Origin: CBFFRJ01 sp963530515
Lineage (GTDB): Bacteria; Pseudomonadota; Gammaproteobacteria; Enterobacterales; Enterobacteriaceae
Assembly (NCBI GenBank): GCA_963530515.1
Contig: CAUSEC010000006.1
Coordinates: forward strand, 110,338-174,337
Length of the DNA stretch: 64,000 nt
Direction: 5' to 3'
Positions 43,740-51,693 of the stretch are shown here, one piece after another. Both the position numbers and the translations under genes were made by a program. Below the pieces are notes generated by a model that saw nothing but the letters and a program-made list of their open reading frames with translations, did not search any database and was not told the DNA's origin. Within the stretch, counting starts at the first letter, position 1, and each line of letters begins with the position of its first letter.

Positions 43740-44565
43740 TGACCGCAGTTTTATCGAATTAAAAGCACGCCAGCGTGCCCATGCGCTGCTGGATGAAGGC
43801 AGCTACCGCGAATTGCTCGACCCGTTCGAAGGCATTGTTTCACCGTGGCTTGGCGCCCAGGGCATCGTGCCCCAGGCCGATGACGGCATGGTAGTGGCAA
43901 AAGGCACCATCAACGGTAAACCGGCTGTCGTCGTGGCGATTGAAGGCGCGTTCCAGGGCGGCAGTATGGGCGAAGTCTCAGGCGCAAAAATGGCCGCCGC
44001 GTTGGAACTTGCCGCAGAAGACAACCGTAACGGCATTCCGACCCAGGCGGTATTGTGCCTGGAAACCGGCGGCGTACGTCTGCAAGAGGCCAACCTCGGC
44101 CTGGCGGCGATTGCCGATATTCACGCGGCGATCGTTGACCTGCGTCGCTACACCCCGGTCGTCGGGATTGTGGCGGGCACCGTCGGTTGTTTTGGCGGGA
44201 TGTCCATTGCAGCAGCACTTTGCAGCTACCTGATTGTGACCCGTGAAGCCCGTCTGGGCCTGAACGGCCCGCAGGTTATCGAACAGGAAGCGGGCATTGA
44301 AGAGTATGACTCTCGCGATCGTCCGTTTATCTGGAGCATGACCGGGGGCGAAGTGCGTTATGAAAGCGGGCTGGTGGAAGCGTTAGTGGGTGATGGTGTC
44401 AATGCGGTGAAAGCGGCAATGAACGACGCGCTGGCGCAGGGCGTACCGGCTAAACACCGTACCGACAACTACGACGACTACCTCGCACGTCTGACGAATT
44501 TCGACACACGCAAACAGGCCGATGCCGAACAGATTAAAGCGCTTTTTGCCCGGGAGGTGAAATGA
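43732..44565 (+). CDS. mdcD: Malonate decarboxylase beta subunit
   Basis: 277-residue carboxyltransferase/crotonase-fold subunit that, with MdcE, decarboxylates malonyl-S-ACP to acetyl-S-ACP and CO2. The oxyanion-hole region is visible in AIEGAFQGGSMGEVSGAKMA, with GIVAGTVGCFGGMSIAAAL and LGLNGPQVIEQEAG. It overlaps mdcC upstream and mdcE downstream (ATGA junction), consistent with stoichiometric translation. Confidence 0.95.
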   Translation: MRDDRSFIELKARQRAHALLDEGSYRELLDPFEGIVSPWLGAQGIVPQADDGMVVAKGTINGKPAVVVAIEGAFQGGSMGEVSGAKMAAALELAAEDNRNGIPTQAVLCLETGGVRLQEANLGLAAIADIHAAIVDLRRYTPVVGIVAGTVGCFGGMSIAAALCSYLIVTREARLGLNGPQVIEQEAGIEEYDSRDRPFIWSMTGGEVRYESGLVEALVGDGVNAVKAAMNDALAQGVPAKHRTDNYDDYLARLTNFDTRKQADAEQIKALFAREVK

Positions 44566-45365
44566 TGAGTACTGAAATGAGCCGTGGCGAACTCTGGCTG
44601 GAAACCCTCGCCCCCAATGCGCAGCGTCTGGCAGGATTGTGCCCGTCCGTCCAGGCGGCAGACGGCGAACTCAACGGCGAAGCGGTACGTTTCATTGCCG
44701 TGGTACCGGATGCCAACAACCATTTCCCGCGCGCCGCAAAAGGCGAAGTGGGCCTGCTGGAAGGCTGGACGCTGGCAAAAGTGGTCAGCGAAACCATCGC
44801 TGCGGACGCCAATAATGCGGTAAAACGCCCGATTGTGGCGGTGATTGATGTGCCAAGCCAGGCATACGGTCGCCGTGAAGAAGGTTTCGGTATTCACCAG
44901 GCGCTGGCCGGTGCTGCAGCGGCGTATGCCAATGCGCGTCTGGCAGGTCACCCGGTGATTGGCCTGATCGTAGGTAAAGCGATGTCCGGTGCGTTTCTGG
45001 CACACGGCTATCAGGCCAACCGTCTTATCGCGTTCAACGATAAAGGCGTGCTGATCCACGCGATGGGCAAAGAATCCGCTGCGCGCATTACGCTGCGTAC
45101 CGTCGAAGCGCTGGAGAAACTGGCGGCAACCATCCCGCCAATGGCGTATGACATCAGCAACTACGCGACCCTGGGCCTGCTGGAAAACCTGCTGGATATC
45201 AGCAACCCGGATGCGCCGTCGTCAACCGATCTGGCGCTGGTGAAAACCACGCTGCAACAGGCCATCAATGACGCTCGTCAGGACACCACGCTGAAAAATC
45301 GTCTGGGTGCTGACAACCGCCGCAGCTCTGCTCTTGTGCGCGAACGCATGAAAGCAAGCTGGTAA
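44562..45365 (+). CDS. mdcE: Malonate decarboxylase gamma subunit
   Basis: 267-residue co-decarboxylase, structurally related to carboxyltransferase alpha domains and partner of MdcD. Motifs include VIDVPSQAYGRREEGFGIHQ, GLIVGKAMSGAFLAHGYQA and VLIHAMGKESAARITLR. Start ATGATG overlaps the mdcD stop by four bases. A 123-bp gap with GC-rich inverted sequences follows before mdcF, possibly modulating transporter and accessory-gene expression. Confidence 0.95.
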   Translation: MMSTEMSRGELWLETLAPNAQRLAGLCPSVQAADGELNGEAVRFIAVVPDANNHFPRAAKGEVGLLEGWTLAKVVSETIAADANNAVKRPIVAVIDVPSQAYGRREEGFGIHQALAGAAAAYANARLAGHPVIGLIVGKAMSGAFLAHGYQANRLIAFNDKGVLIHAMGKESAARITLRTVEALEKLAATIPPMAYDISNYATLGLLENLLDISNPDAPSSTDLALVKTTLQQAINDARQDTTLKNRLGADNRRSSALVRERMKASW

Positions 45366-45488
45366 GAAAAAAGAGACCTGCCTGATGTAAGACCCCCGTG
45401 GGCGTGCTCGCTGCACCCGCGCGGGAGACTGCATCTGAAAAATAATAATCATCGCAACAGTGCTTAAACTTCTTATTACAGGTGATTT

Positions 45489-46448
45489 ATGACTTATGTG
45501 ATTGTTCATGCCCTCGCACCGATTTTCATCATCATGCTGCTGGGCTTCTGGGCGGGCAAGGCCAAACTGGTTGATAATAAAAACGTTTCCCTGCTCAACA
45601 TCTTCGTAATGGACTTTGCTTTACCGGCTGCGCTGTTCAGCGCGACGGTACAAACCCCGTGGACCGGCATCGTTGCTCAGTCGCCGCTGATTCTGGTGCT
45701 GACGCTGGCCATGTGGATTACCTATGCGGCCATTTACTTCCTCGCCACGAAAGTATTTAAAAAGTCACCGCAGGACGCCGCCGTGCTGACCCTGACCGTG
45801 GCGCTGCCGAACTACGCCGCGCTTGGTCTGCCGATTCTGGGCAGCGTGCTGGGTGAAGGGGCGTCGACCTCACTCTCCGTGGCCGTCTCCATTGCCTGCG
45901 GCTCCGTACTGATGACCCCGTTCTGCCTGCTGATCCTTGAGCGTGAAAAAGCGCGTGCCGAGGGCGGGAACACCGGTTCCACCCTGGCGATGCTGCCGGT
46001 ACTGATGTGGCGCTCGCTGAAAAAACCGATTGTGATGGGCCCGCTGTTGGGTGTCATTCTCTCGGCGATTGGCATCAAAATGCCGGAACTGCTGCTGGCG
46101 GCAATCAAACCACTGGGACTGGCAGCCACTGCGGCGGCTCTGTTCCTGACCGGGGTTATCCTGTCGGCGCGTAAGCTGCAAATCAACACCATGGTTATCA
46201 CGTCGACTATCGCCAAGCTGCTGATTCAACCGCTGATTGCCTGGGGTATTGTGCTGGCGTTCGGTCTGCATGGTTCTGTAGCCATCACCGCTATCCTGAT
46301 GATTGCGCTCTCCGCTGGCTTCTTTGGCGTGGTGTTCGGTAACCGCTTTGGCGTGCAGTCGCCGGATGCGGAAGCGGTGCTGCTGTTGAGCTCGGTACTG
46401 TGTATCCTGTCGCTGCCGCTGTTTATCTCGCTGACTTCAGGAATGTAA
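45489..46448 (+). CDS. mdcF: Malonate transporter MdcF (AEC family)
   Basis: 319-residue inner-membrane carrier of the auxin efflux carrier family, with about ten helices (N-terminal VHALAPIFIIMLLGFWAGKA; LPNYAALGLPILGSVLGEG in the middle; ALSAGFFGVVFGNRFGV near the C-terminus). In Klebsiella the homologue is proposed to import malonate. Located within the mdc operon, three bases before mdcG. Confidence 0.92.
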   Translation: MTYVIVHALAPIFIIMLLGFWAGKAKLVDNKNVSLLNIFVMDFALPAALFSATVQTPWTGIVAQSPLILVLTLAMWITYAAIYFLATKVFKKSPQDAAVLTLTVALPNYAALGLPILGSVLGEGASTSLSVAVSIACGSVLMTPFCLLILEREKARAEGGNTGSTLAMLPVLMWRSLKKPIVMGPLLGVILSAIGIKMPELLLAAIKPLGLAATAAALFLTGVILSARKLQINTMVITSTIAKLLIQPLIAWGIVLAFGLHGSVAITAILMIALSAGFFGVVFGNRFGVQSPDAEAVLLLSSVLCILSLPLFISLTSGM

Positions 46449-46450
46449 TC

Positions 46451-47068
46451 ATGACTTCAACACCACGCCCACACGACCTTCTTTGGCTAACCACCCTTGA
46501 TGCGCTGGAAGGTATCAGCGAAGCCTGGGTGGCAAGTGCCTGGCATACCGGTTTACCGGTGGTGGTGCGGCGTGATGTTGATGCAAACGGACGCATCCCC
46601 GTGGGGGTGCGTGGACTCAAGCGTGACCAGCGAGCAGCGGGATGGGTTAACCCGGCAAACGTTGTGCGAGTGGTCACGCCCGAGCAGCTGGCGGTTGAAA
46701 ATGACCTGCTGCGCTCACCGTTTATCAGCCAGCCACCGGTTCAGGTGGCGGTTCAGCTTACCCGCCAGGCGTGGCCGTGGCGCTGGGGCATTACCGGCAG
46801 CACCGGCTATGCGCTGGCGACCGGGATTCCGGTTATCCATGCAGACAGCGACCTCGATGTGATTATCCGCGCGCCGCAGCCGTTATCGCCTGCTGAACTG
46901 ACGTTGTGGCAATCGCAGCTCAGCCATGCGCTGTGCCGGGCCGATACTCAGGTCGACACGCCAGAGGGCGGGTTTGCGCTGGCAGAGTGGCTGCGCGACG
47001 GGAAAACGCTGCTGAAGACGGCTCAGGGACCGCGACTCGTAAGCGACCCCTGGCACCGAGAGGCGTAA
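46451..47068 (+). CDS. mdcG: Phosphoribosyl-dephospho-CoA transferase
   Basis: 205 residues from ATG 46451; the frame extends upstream through mdcF but this start follows the mdcF stop directly. Transfers the prosthetic group made by MdcB onto MdcC. The nucleotidyltransferase-like signature is GITGSTGYALATG followed by HADSDLDVIIRAP, supplying metal-binding aspartates. Followed by mdcH after 11 bp. Confidence 0.93.
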   Translation: MTSTPRPHDLLWLTTLDALEGISEAWVASAWHTGLPVVVRRDVDANGRIPVGVRGLKRDQRAAGWVNPANVVRVVTPEQLAVENDLLRSPFISQPPVQVAVQLTRQAWPWRWGITGSTGYALATGIPVIHADSDLDVIIRAPQPLSPAELTLWQSQLSHALCRADTQVDTPEGGFALAEWLRDGKTLLKTAQGPRLVSDPWHREA

Positions 47069-47079
47069 GGGAGGCAACA

Positions 47080-47979
47080 ATGAAAATTCTGTTCACTTTT
47101 CCGGGGCAGGGAACCCAGCATCCGGGAATGTTACACAATCTGCCAGGCAGCGAACTGGCGCAGGCGCGTGAAATATTAGGCGCAGAAGCTGACACGCTGG
47201 ATTCTGCCGATGCCCTGCATCACACCCGCGCCGTGCAGCTGTCATTGCTTATTGCCGGTGTGGCCTGGGCGCGAGAGCTGGAACGTCGCGGTGTGGCAGC
47301 GGATATCGTCAGCGGTCTGTCGATTGGTGCTTACCCGGCGGCGGTGGTGGCCGGGGCACTCGATTTTTCCGATGCGTTAAAGCTGGTGGCGCTGCGCGGT
47401 GACCTCATGGAACAAGCGTATCCACACGGCTATGGGCTGACGGCCATCATGGGTCTGACGTTCCCCCAGGTGGAAGCGTTGCTGGAAGGGAGCGGGGCCT
47501 ACGTGGCCAATCTCAATGCTGAAACCCAGATTGTGATTGCCGGACGCGATGAAGATATGGCGGTTGTTGGGCAAAAAGCGCTGGCGAAAGGGGCTAACAA
47601 GGTGCGTCGTCTTGACGTAAGCGTGCCGTCCCATTGTGAACTGCTGGCTGAACCTGCTCAGAAGCTGGTGCAGGCATTTGCGAATGTGACGCTCACCCGC
47701 CCGACACGGGCCTATCTCAGCGGCAGTACCGGGCGCGTGCTGTGGGCGCCTGAAAAGATTGCCGACGATCTGGCCATGAACATGGCGCGCACGGTGCGCT
47801 GGCAGGAAGCGGTGATTGCGGCCAATGAGCGTGAAGCCCGACTGGCGATTGAGATGCCGCCCGGTGGCATTCTGACCTGCCTGACGCGCCAGGCGGCCTG
47901 GGTCGGCGAGTCGATTTCAATAGAGCGCAGCGGCGTGGACGTGGCGTTGCATCTGGCAAAGCGGCTTAAAGCGTTGTGA
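47080..47979 (+). CDS. mdcH: Malonyl-CoA:ACP malonyltransferase MdcH
   Basis: 299 residues from ATG 47080, with AGGGAGG at 47068-47074. Loads malonyl onto the thiol of the new carrier to start the decarboxylase cycle. Acyltransferase motifs are FPGQGTQHPGML at the N-terminus, the nucleophile elbow VSGLSIGAYPAAV and the histidine in DVSVPSHCELL. Last gene of the mdc operon; REP-like repeats separate it from the convergent mdcR. Confidence 0.94.
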   Translation: MKILFTFPGQGTQHPGMLHNLPGSELAQAREILGAEADTLDSADALHHTRAVQLSLLIAGVAWARELERRGVAADIVSGLSIGAYPAAVVAGALDFSDALKLVALRGDLMEQAYPHGYGLTAIMGLTFPQVEALLEGSGAYVANLNAETQIVIAGRDEDMAVVGQKALAKGANKVRRLDVSVPSHCELLAEPAQKLVQAFANVTLTRPTRAYLSGSTGRVLWAPEKIADDLAMNMARTVRWQEAVIAANEREARLAIEMPPGGILTCLTRQAAWVGESISIERSGVDVALHLAKRLKAL

Positions 47980-47985
47980 TGCATT

Positions 47986-48112
47986 ATGCCCGATGGCGCT
48001 TCGCTTATCGGGCCTGGGATACGGCACATTGGTTTGCCCCGAAGACCGGATAAGACGCATCAACGTCGCCTTTGTAGGCCGGATAAGACGCATCAGCGTC
48101 GCCATCCGGCAG
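47986..48112. repeat. REP-like cluster between mdcH and mdcR
   Basis: One palindrome GCCCGATGGCGC...TTATCGGGCC lies at 47988-48014. It is followed by two direct copies of CCGGATAAGACGCATCA plus CGTCGCC (from 48046 and 48079, 33 bases apart), and the last is closed by ATCCGGC. This is a typical enterobacterial REP/BIME cluster between convergent genes, and it reaches to the mdcR stop codon. Confidence 0.88.
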
Positions 48113-49045
48113 TCAGCTGTCGGCTTGCAGCCTGCGAGCATACATGCGCCCTTCGGCGGCCAGCGCCAGCAGGTTCGGGTCGCGCTCGCGGTTACGGGCA
48201 AAGACAATGGCTATCTGCTGTTGCATCTGGTACGGCTGCGCGAGCTTTAAAAGCTGCACCGAATTCTCATAGGCCTTCTTCATACGCCCCGGCATCAGTG
48301 AAAAACCAATCCCCGCCTGTACCAGACTCAACATCGAGAAAATATCGTTCACCCGGGTGACGATTTCCGGCTCAAATCCGGCAACGTGGAAGGCTTCCTG
48401 GAACCCGGCGTAAGTGGCAAAACCTTCAGCGAGAGAAACAAACTTCTCATGACGGTAATCGCGCAAATCGGCCGGTTTTGACGTGTCGAGCGACGCGCTG
48501 GCGGGTGCCGCCAGGTAAATCTCATCGTGGAACAGCGGCAGCATTTCGAGGTTGGATTTGTCTATTTCGGTCTCGGAGATAGAGATCAGAATGGCATCCA
48601 GCGCACCTTCGTCGAGCTTGTGAAGCAGGGTATCGTTCGACCCCATGGTCAGATCCATTTCCAGATCCGGGCGGCGCAGTTTCATGCCCATAATCAACTG
48701 AGGCACGGTTTCGAGCGTCAGGGAATAGAGCGTACCTACCCGGATTCTTCCCTGCCCGATACCGGCCATTTTGCGGGCTTCTGACAACCCACGCTCCATA
48801 ATTTGCGTGGCTTCCTGGCAATACTCCAGCAGCGTCCAGGCGGCAGGCAGGGGCAACAGATTACGCCCTTTGTGGGTGAACAACGGACAGCGGACATTCT
48901 CTTCCAGCGTGTGCAGCGCGCGGTGCACGCTCACACCGCTCAGGTTAAGGGCTTCAGCCGCTCGCGCAATATTGCCTTTCTCCATAAAGGCCATAAAGAT
49001 CGCGAGCTTGCGAAAGGTAATGTCACTGGTGATGTCCGGGTTCAT
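48113..49045 (-). CDS. mdcR: LysR-type regulator of malonate genes
   Basis: 310-residue LysR regulator. The N-terminal helix-turn-helix is in FMEKGNIARAAEALNLSGVS plus VHRALHTLEENV, and an effector domain (about 95-300) follows. Convergent with mdcH at the far end of the operon, and its start lies 18 bp from the yheS stop on the same strand. Known MdcR proteins activate mdc genes with malonate; this role is inferred from position and family. Confidence 0.9.
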   Translation of the reverse strand: MNPDITSDITFRKLAIFMAFMEKGNIARAAEALNLSGVSVHRALHTLEENVRCPLFTHKGRNLLPLPAAWTLLEYCQEATQIMERGLSEARKMAGIGQGRIRVGTLYSLTLETVPQLIMGMKLRRPDLEMDLTMGSNDTLLHKLDEGALDAILISISETEIDKSNLEMLPLFHDEIYLAAPASASLDTSKPADLRDYRHEKFVSLAEGFATYAGFQEAFHVAGFEPEIVTRVNDIFSMLSLVQAGIGFSLMPGRMKKAYENSVQLLKLAQPYQMQQQIAIVFARNRERDPNLLALAAEGRMYARRLQADS

Positions 49046-49063
49046 CTGGGCCTGCCCTTTGGG

Positions 49064-50968
49064 TTAGTCGGCTTGCAGCATTGCCTCAAGTTGTTCCTGC
49101 GCGTCCAGCCAGGCCATCTCAGACTCTTCCAGACCGGCTTTGGCTTTTGCCTGCTGTTGCAGGCATTCCGTCAGTTCTGCTTTGCGGCTTTGATCGTACA
49201 GACCGCTGTCGCCCAGCTTCTCTTCTGCCTTCGCGAGCTGCGCGTTGAGCTTTTCCATCTCTTTTTCGAGGCGGGTTATCTCTTTACGCAGCGGCTGCGT
49301 CTGGGTGCGCAGTTCGGCTTCACGGCGCTTCTGATCTTTGCGGGACTGGGCGCTGTTGGCGTTATCTTTTGTGGCATCGGCAGGCTGGTTTTCCTGCTTT
49401 TGCACATCGCTCAGCCACTGCTGATAGTCTTCCAGGTCGCCATCAAACGCCTCGACTTTGCCGTCATGCACCAGGTACAAATCGTCGGTGGTGGAGCGCA
49501 GCAGGTGACGGTCATGCGAGACCACGACCAGCGCACCTTCGAACTCAATCAACGCTTCCGTCAGTGCCTGACGCATGTCGAGATCCAGGTGGTTGGTCGG
49601 TTCATCGAGCAGCAGCAGGTTTGGACGCTGCCAGACGATCAGGGCCAGCACCAGACGGGCTTTTTCGCCGCCGGAGAAACGGCGCGTTTCCTCGGTGACC
49701 TTATCGCCCTGGAAACCAAAGCCGCCGAGGTAGTCGCGCAGCTTCTGCTCCAGCTCCTGCGGGGCCATGCGTGCCAGGTGTTGCAATGGCGACTCATCGG
49801 CGCGTAAAAACTCAAGCTGATGCTGCGCGAAGTAGCCGAGTTTGATGCCTTTGGCTAAACCGATGTCACCGCTAAACGGAGTGAGTTCCCCCGCCAGCAG
49901 TTTAATCAGCGTCGATTTACCCGCGCCGTTACGCCCCAGCAGACCAATACGGGAACCGGGCACCAGGTTGAGCTTGATGGAATCCAGAATGACGCGATCG
50001 CCGTAGCCCGCGCTGATTTTTTCCATCTTCAACAGGGGATTTGGCAGGCTTTCTGGCGCGCGGAAACTGAAGTGGAACGGGTTGTCCACGTGCGCCGGAG
50101 CAATCATCTCCATGCGTTCGAGCATCTTGATACGGCTCTGGGCCTGCTTGGCTTTACTGGCCTTCGCCTTGAAGCGGTCAATAAAGCTTTGCAGATGCGC
50201 GACGCGCTCCTGCTGGCTTTCGAACATCGCCTGCTGTTGCGCCAGACGTGTAGAACGCTGGCGCTCAAATGAGCTGTAGTTGCCGGTGTACTCGAACATG
50301 GATTCCTGTTCGATATGGATGATTTTATCCACTACCGGGTCGAGGAAGTCGCGGTCATGGGAAATCAGGATCAGCGTGCCCTGATAGCTCTTCAGCCATT
50401 TTTCCAGCCAGATAACCGCATCGAGATCGAGGTGGTTGGTCGGTTCATCGAGCAGCAGTAAGTCTGAACGGCAGACCAGCGCCTGGGCGAGGTTGAGTCG
50501 CATGCGCCAGCCACCGGAAAAGTCGCTAACCGGGCGATCCAACTGTTCGTTGGAGAACCCCAGACCATGCAGCAGGCTGGACGCGCGGGAGCGGATGGTC
50601 CAGGCGTCAATCGCGTCGAGTTTGCCGTGGACGGTGGCAATCGCATGCCCGTCGTTACGTTCGTTGGCGGCATTCAGTTCGGCTTCAAGACGGCGATACT
50701 CACGGTCACCATCAATGACGTAATCCAGTGCGGGCATTGGCAGGGCTGGAGTTTCCTGATTCACCCAGGCAAGCTGCCAGTTATTGGGGAAGGTGAAACT
50801 GCCGCCATCAGCGCTCAGCTCGTTCTTCAAAAGCGCCAGCAGCGTGGACTTGCCGCAGCCGTTTTTGCCGACCAGGCCGACTTTTTGCCCTGGATTAATG
50901 GTGGCTGTGGCGTTATCCAACAGGACACGTACACCGCGACGAATTTGTAACGAGGAGAAAACAATCAT
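49064..50968 (-). CDS. yheS: ABC-F family ATPase YheS
   Basis: 634-residue soluble duplicated ABC protein without membrane segments. Walker A motifs are GLVGKNGCGKSTLL and GLLGRNGAGKSTLI, signatures are SDFSGGWRMRLNLA and RRFSGGEKARLVLA, with the interdomain linker of the ABC-F class and a C-terminal coiled coil (about 520-630). ABC-F proteins act on ribosomes, and YheS is thought to help translation past difficult nascent chains. Divergent from kefG. In E. coli yheT follows directly. Confidence 0.95.
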   Translation of the reverse strand: MIVFSSLQIRRGVRVLLDNATATINPGQKVGLVGKNGCGKSTLLALLKNELSADGGSFTFPNNWQLAWVNQETPALPMPALDYVIDGDREYRRLEAELNAANERNDGHAIATVHGKLDAIDAWTIRSRASSLLHGLGFSNEQLDRPVSDFSGGWRMRLNLAQALVCRSDLLLLDEPTNHLDLDAVIWLEKWLKSYQGTLILISHDRDFLDPVVDKIIHIEQESMFEYTGNYSSFERQRSTRLAQQQAMFESQQERVAHLQSFIDRFKAKASKAKQAQSRIKMLERMEMIAPAHVDNPFHFSFRAPESLPNPLLKMEKISAGYGDRVILDSIKLNLVPGSRIGLLGRNGAGKSTLIKLLAGELTPFSGDIGLAKGIKLGYFAQHQLEFLRADESPLQHLARMAPQELEQKLRDYLGGFGFQGDKVTEETRRFSGGEKARLVLALIVWQRPNLLLLDEPTNHLDLDMRQALTEALIEFEGALVVVSHDRHLLRSTTDDLYLVHDGKVEAFDGDLEDYQQWLSDVQKQENQPADATKDNANSAQSRKDQKRREAELRTQTQPLRKEITRLEKEMEKLNAQLAKAEEKLGDSGLYDQSRKAELTECLQQQAKAKAGLEESEMAWLDAQEQLEAMLQAD

Positions 50969-51138
50969 AAGGCGCCGTATGTTCAGACTATGTTAATTTG
51001 TCATTATGATAATGTAATGTGTGGGCGATTTGCCCCACCGGGCCCGCAATGGTAGCCCAAAATAAAGAATTTACACAAAATCATTCTGGCGGCAGTGTAA
51101 GCGCCACGAAAATGATGGGTTCGACACCCGGGAGGGGG

Positions 51139-51693
51139 ATGATGTCCCAGACAGCGAAAGTACTGCTGCTGTATGCCCATCCGGAATCACAGGACTCGGT
51201 GGCTAATCGGGTTTTGCTTAAGCCGGCAACGCAACTGCACAATGTCACCGTGCATGACCTCTATGCACACTATCCAGACTTTTTTATTGATATCCCACGG
51301 GAACAGGCGTTGCTGCGTGAGCATGATGTCATCGTTTTTCAGCATCCGCTTTATACCTACAGCTGCCCGGCGCTGCTCAAAGAGTGGTTCGATCGCGTCT
51401 TGACCCGTGAATTTGCCAGCGGCCCTGCGGGGAATCAGCTCGCGGGAAAGTACTGGCGGAGTGTGATAACCACCGGTGAACCGGAAGCGGCGTATCGCTA
51501 TGACGGGCTTAACCGCTATCCGATGAGCGACATCCTGCGCCCTTTCGAACTCACAGCGGCCATGTGCCGCATGCACTGGATGAACCCCATTATTATTTAC
51601 TGGGCGCGCAGACAGCCTCCGCAGGAGCTGGCCACTCATGCGAAAGCCTACGGTGACTGGCTTGCCGCGCCAGTGATGACGGGAGGCCACTGA
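51139..51693 (+). CDS. kefG: KefG, ancillary protein of the KefB efflux system
   Basis: 184-residue flavodoxin-fold quinone-reductase-like protein required for full KefB activity. Conserved features are LLYAHPESQDSVANRVLL, FQHPLYTYSCPALLKEWFDR and GKYWRSVITTGEPE. I chose ATG 51139 (GGAGGGGG upstream) over a longer frame with 40 extra, uncharacteristic residues; it matches the E. coli length. The stop TGATG shares one base with the kefB start. Confidence 0.93.
   Translation: MMSQTAKVLLLYAHPESQDSVANRVLLKPATQLHNVTVHDLYAHYPDFFIDIPREQALLREHDVIVFQHPLYTYSCPALLKEWFDRVLTREFASGPAGNQLAGKYWRSVITTGEPEAAYRYDGLNRYPMSDILRPFELTAAMCRMHWMNPIIIYWARRQPPQELATHAKAYGDWLAAPVMTGGH

Noticed and set aside
48046..48111. 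Two direct repeats resembling a minimal CRISPR unit
   Set aside because: Only two copies, short spacer, REP-type sequence and no cas genes.
48803..49807. 334-residue frame opposite mdcR/yheS
   Set aside because: Antisense to two well-supported genes and spanning their junction; composition is that of a reverse-complement shadow.
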